Position numbers and translations under genes: made by a program. A stretch of DNA of 64,000 nt from assembly GCF_009295825.1 (NCBI RefSeq), contig NZ_WHKF01000002.1, positions 186,001 through 250,000 of the forward strand. Direction: 5' to 3'. The stretch is from Marinifilum sp. N1E240. GTDB lineage: Bacteria; Bacteroidota; Bacteroidia; Bacteroidales; Marinifilaceae. The number at the start of each line of letters is the position of its first letter. Positions within the stretch are counted from its first letter, which is position 1. Below the pieces are notes generated by a model, which saw only the letters and a program-made list of their open reading frames with translations, had not been told where the DNA came from and made no database searches. Shown here in pieces: positions 63,190 to 64,000 of the stretch.

Positions 63190-63537
63190 TTAGAATCTTC
63201 TTTCTTTGATTCTGGCTTTCTTACCAGTAAGCTCGCGAAGGTAGTAGATTCTAGCTCTTCTAACACGACCTCTTTTGTTTACTTCAATTTTTTCAATGAA
63301 TGGAGAGCTGATTGGAATGATTCTTTCTACACCAACGTTACCAGACATTTTTCTGATGGTAAAAGTTTTAGTTGTACCTGATCCTTTAACTTGAATCACA
63401 ACACCTCTAAATACCTGAGTTCTTTCTTTGTTTCCCTCTTTAATTTTGTAAGAAACACTAATAGTATCACCTGAGATAAATTCAGGAATTTCGATACCTG
63501 TAGCAAAAGCCTCTTCTGCAATTTTAATTAAATCCAT
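63190..63537 (-). CDS. rplS: 50S ribosomal protein L19
   Basis: A 115-residue ribosomal protein. It matches L19 throughout: [80 protein letters not shown] and [11 protein letters not shown] at the basic C-terminus. L19 sits at the 30S-50S interface. It stands alone here, without the trmD-rimM-rpsP neighbours seen in proteobacteria. Confidence 0.97.
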   Translation of the reverse strand: MDLIKIAEEAFATGIEIPEFISGDTISVSYKIKEGNKERTQVFRGVVIQVKGSGTTKTFTIRKMSGNVGVERIIPISSPFIEKIEVNKRGRVRRARIYYLRELTGKKARIKERRF

Positions 63538-63619
63538 TGTTCTAATGTATTAAGGTTCACGGACGCAATGTAAACATATTTAACTATTTCCATGTCAGAG
63601 ATTACGCACGAATTCGCCG

Positions 63620-63627
63620 CAAAATTA
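63620..63627 (-). promoter_or_regulatory. Bacteroidetes -7 element before rplS
   Basis: On the minus strand TAATTTTG, 82 nt before the rplS start, implying a leader of about 75 nt. Within it GTTTAC and GTGAAC (about 63548-63568) could form a 6-bp hairpin. Confidence 0.4.
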
Positions 63628-63735
63628 ATAAAAATATTTAACTTGAAAATCTTTTAAGTGACTTTTTTCTGATTCATTGTAATGTTAGCTCTTTTAGCTA
63701 CCAATGTAATTCACAATGAGGAATTTTAAAGCGAA

Positions 63736-63763
63736 AAAAAAGGAGCTTTGAAGCCCCTTTTTT
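63736..63763 (-). terminator. Terminator after the dipeptidase gene
   Basis: On the minus strand AAAGGGGCTT pairs with AAGCTCCTTT with one mismatch, followed by eight T, about 16 bp beyond the stop. Confidence 0.75.
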
Positions 63764-63778
63764 AGAATTGATATTTTT

Positions 63779-64000
63779 CTAGTGAGCAGCGCCACTAACT
63801 TTTAGTTTATCACCGGTACTCTTAACAATAGTCTCGTAGAACTTTTTGCTATAACCAGGTTGTTTCATTTTAGGATTTTGTTGGTTGCCATCTTTTTCTT
63901 TGATATTACCATCCATGAACTTTGCAAAAAGATATCCATAGAAATCTCGCCACTCATTGGTTAGATTATCACCTTGATTACAAGAGAAATCAGTTAAGAA
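63779..64000 (-). CDS. C-terminal end of a probable C69-family dipeptidase
   Basis: Only the last 73 residues are in the window; the start lies beyond the right edge. The stretch FLTDFSCNQGDNLTNEWRDF, followed by YGYLFAKFMDGNIKE, and the end QPGYSKKFYETIVKSTGDKL resemble the C-terminus of Bacteroidetes C69 (PepD-like) dipeptidases, where a Lys-Phe/Tyr-x-Asp-Gly motif and a final TGDxLKV are common. The N-terminal catalytic Cys cannot be seen. The gene ends at a terminator. Confidence 0.55.
   Translation of the reverse strand, partial: FLTDFSCNQGDNLTNEWRDFYGYLFAKFMDGNIKEKDGNQQNPKMKQPGYSKKFYETIVKSTGDKLKVSGAAH

Noticed and set aside
63538-63620. Autoregulatory L19 leader RNA
   Set aside because: Only one short 6-bp hairpin can be drawn; not enough to call a leader element.

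Overview
The window is AT-rich bacterial chromosome from a Bacteroidota, most likely a marine Bacteroidales close to Marinifilaceae/Labilibaculum (the family is inferred). Reasons: Bacteroidetes-type -7 elements (TAnnTTTG) sit 24-83 nt before many starts; Shine-Dalgarno sequences are rare; there is a type IX secretion (T9SS) type-B cargo with a PorP/SprF partner, BT_3928-type and DUF1599 proteins, a Bacteroidetes-type TopB and UvrA, and many short signal peptides ending in -AQ. I see no tRNA, rRNA, CRISPR array or prophage.

1-31 kb is mostly housekeeping in short operons closed by strong hairpin terminators. It holds a CPA2 antiporter with RCK domains, a two-component system divergent from a secreted Cys/Lys-rich protein, YggS, a dihydroorotate-dehydrogenase paralogue lacking the catalytic Cys, UvrA, an ECF sigma factor, an SPFH/ribbon-helix-helix pair, a phosphofructokinase with pyrophosphate-type active-site residues, RsmE, an HD-PycTM membrane protein without a cyclase beside it, a very large phosphoesterase/kinase-like/Omp85 fusion, TopB, and SixA with polyphosphate kinase. 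At 29.7-31.8 kb lies a REP-like palindrome family around a REP-associated tyrosine transposase (RAYT).

31.8-42.6 kb has a 1489-residue secreted protein of unknown role, PrmA, TpiA, a DoxX/BT_3928 protein and DUF1599 on the minus strand. Divergent from these is folP-cdaA-epimerase; CdaA makes cyclic di-AMP.

42.8-63 kb is the most distinctive region and looks like one cell-surface/biofilm island. It opens with a receiver-PAS-histidine kinase and an NtrC-type sigma-54 activator. Next come a small gene preceded by a sigma-54-like site and encoding a receiver-like protein without its Asp, and a tiny Cro-like regulator. A 1590-residue T9SS type-B repeat protein and its PorP/SprF partner follow. 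Then come csgE, csgF and a csgG with an extra barrel-like domain (curli secretion, type VIII), two giant curlin-repeat amyloid proteins (546 and 612 residues, about 46 and 50 half-repeats, where E. coli CsgA has five full repeats), a broken curlin remnant, and a TolB-like lipoprotein. A 14-15 base motif recurs just before both curlin starts and once more beside the regulators, suggesting shared control.

The right edge holds rplS and the C-terminal end of a probable C69 dipeptidase.
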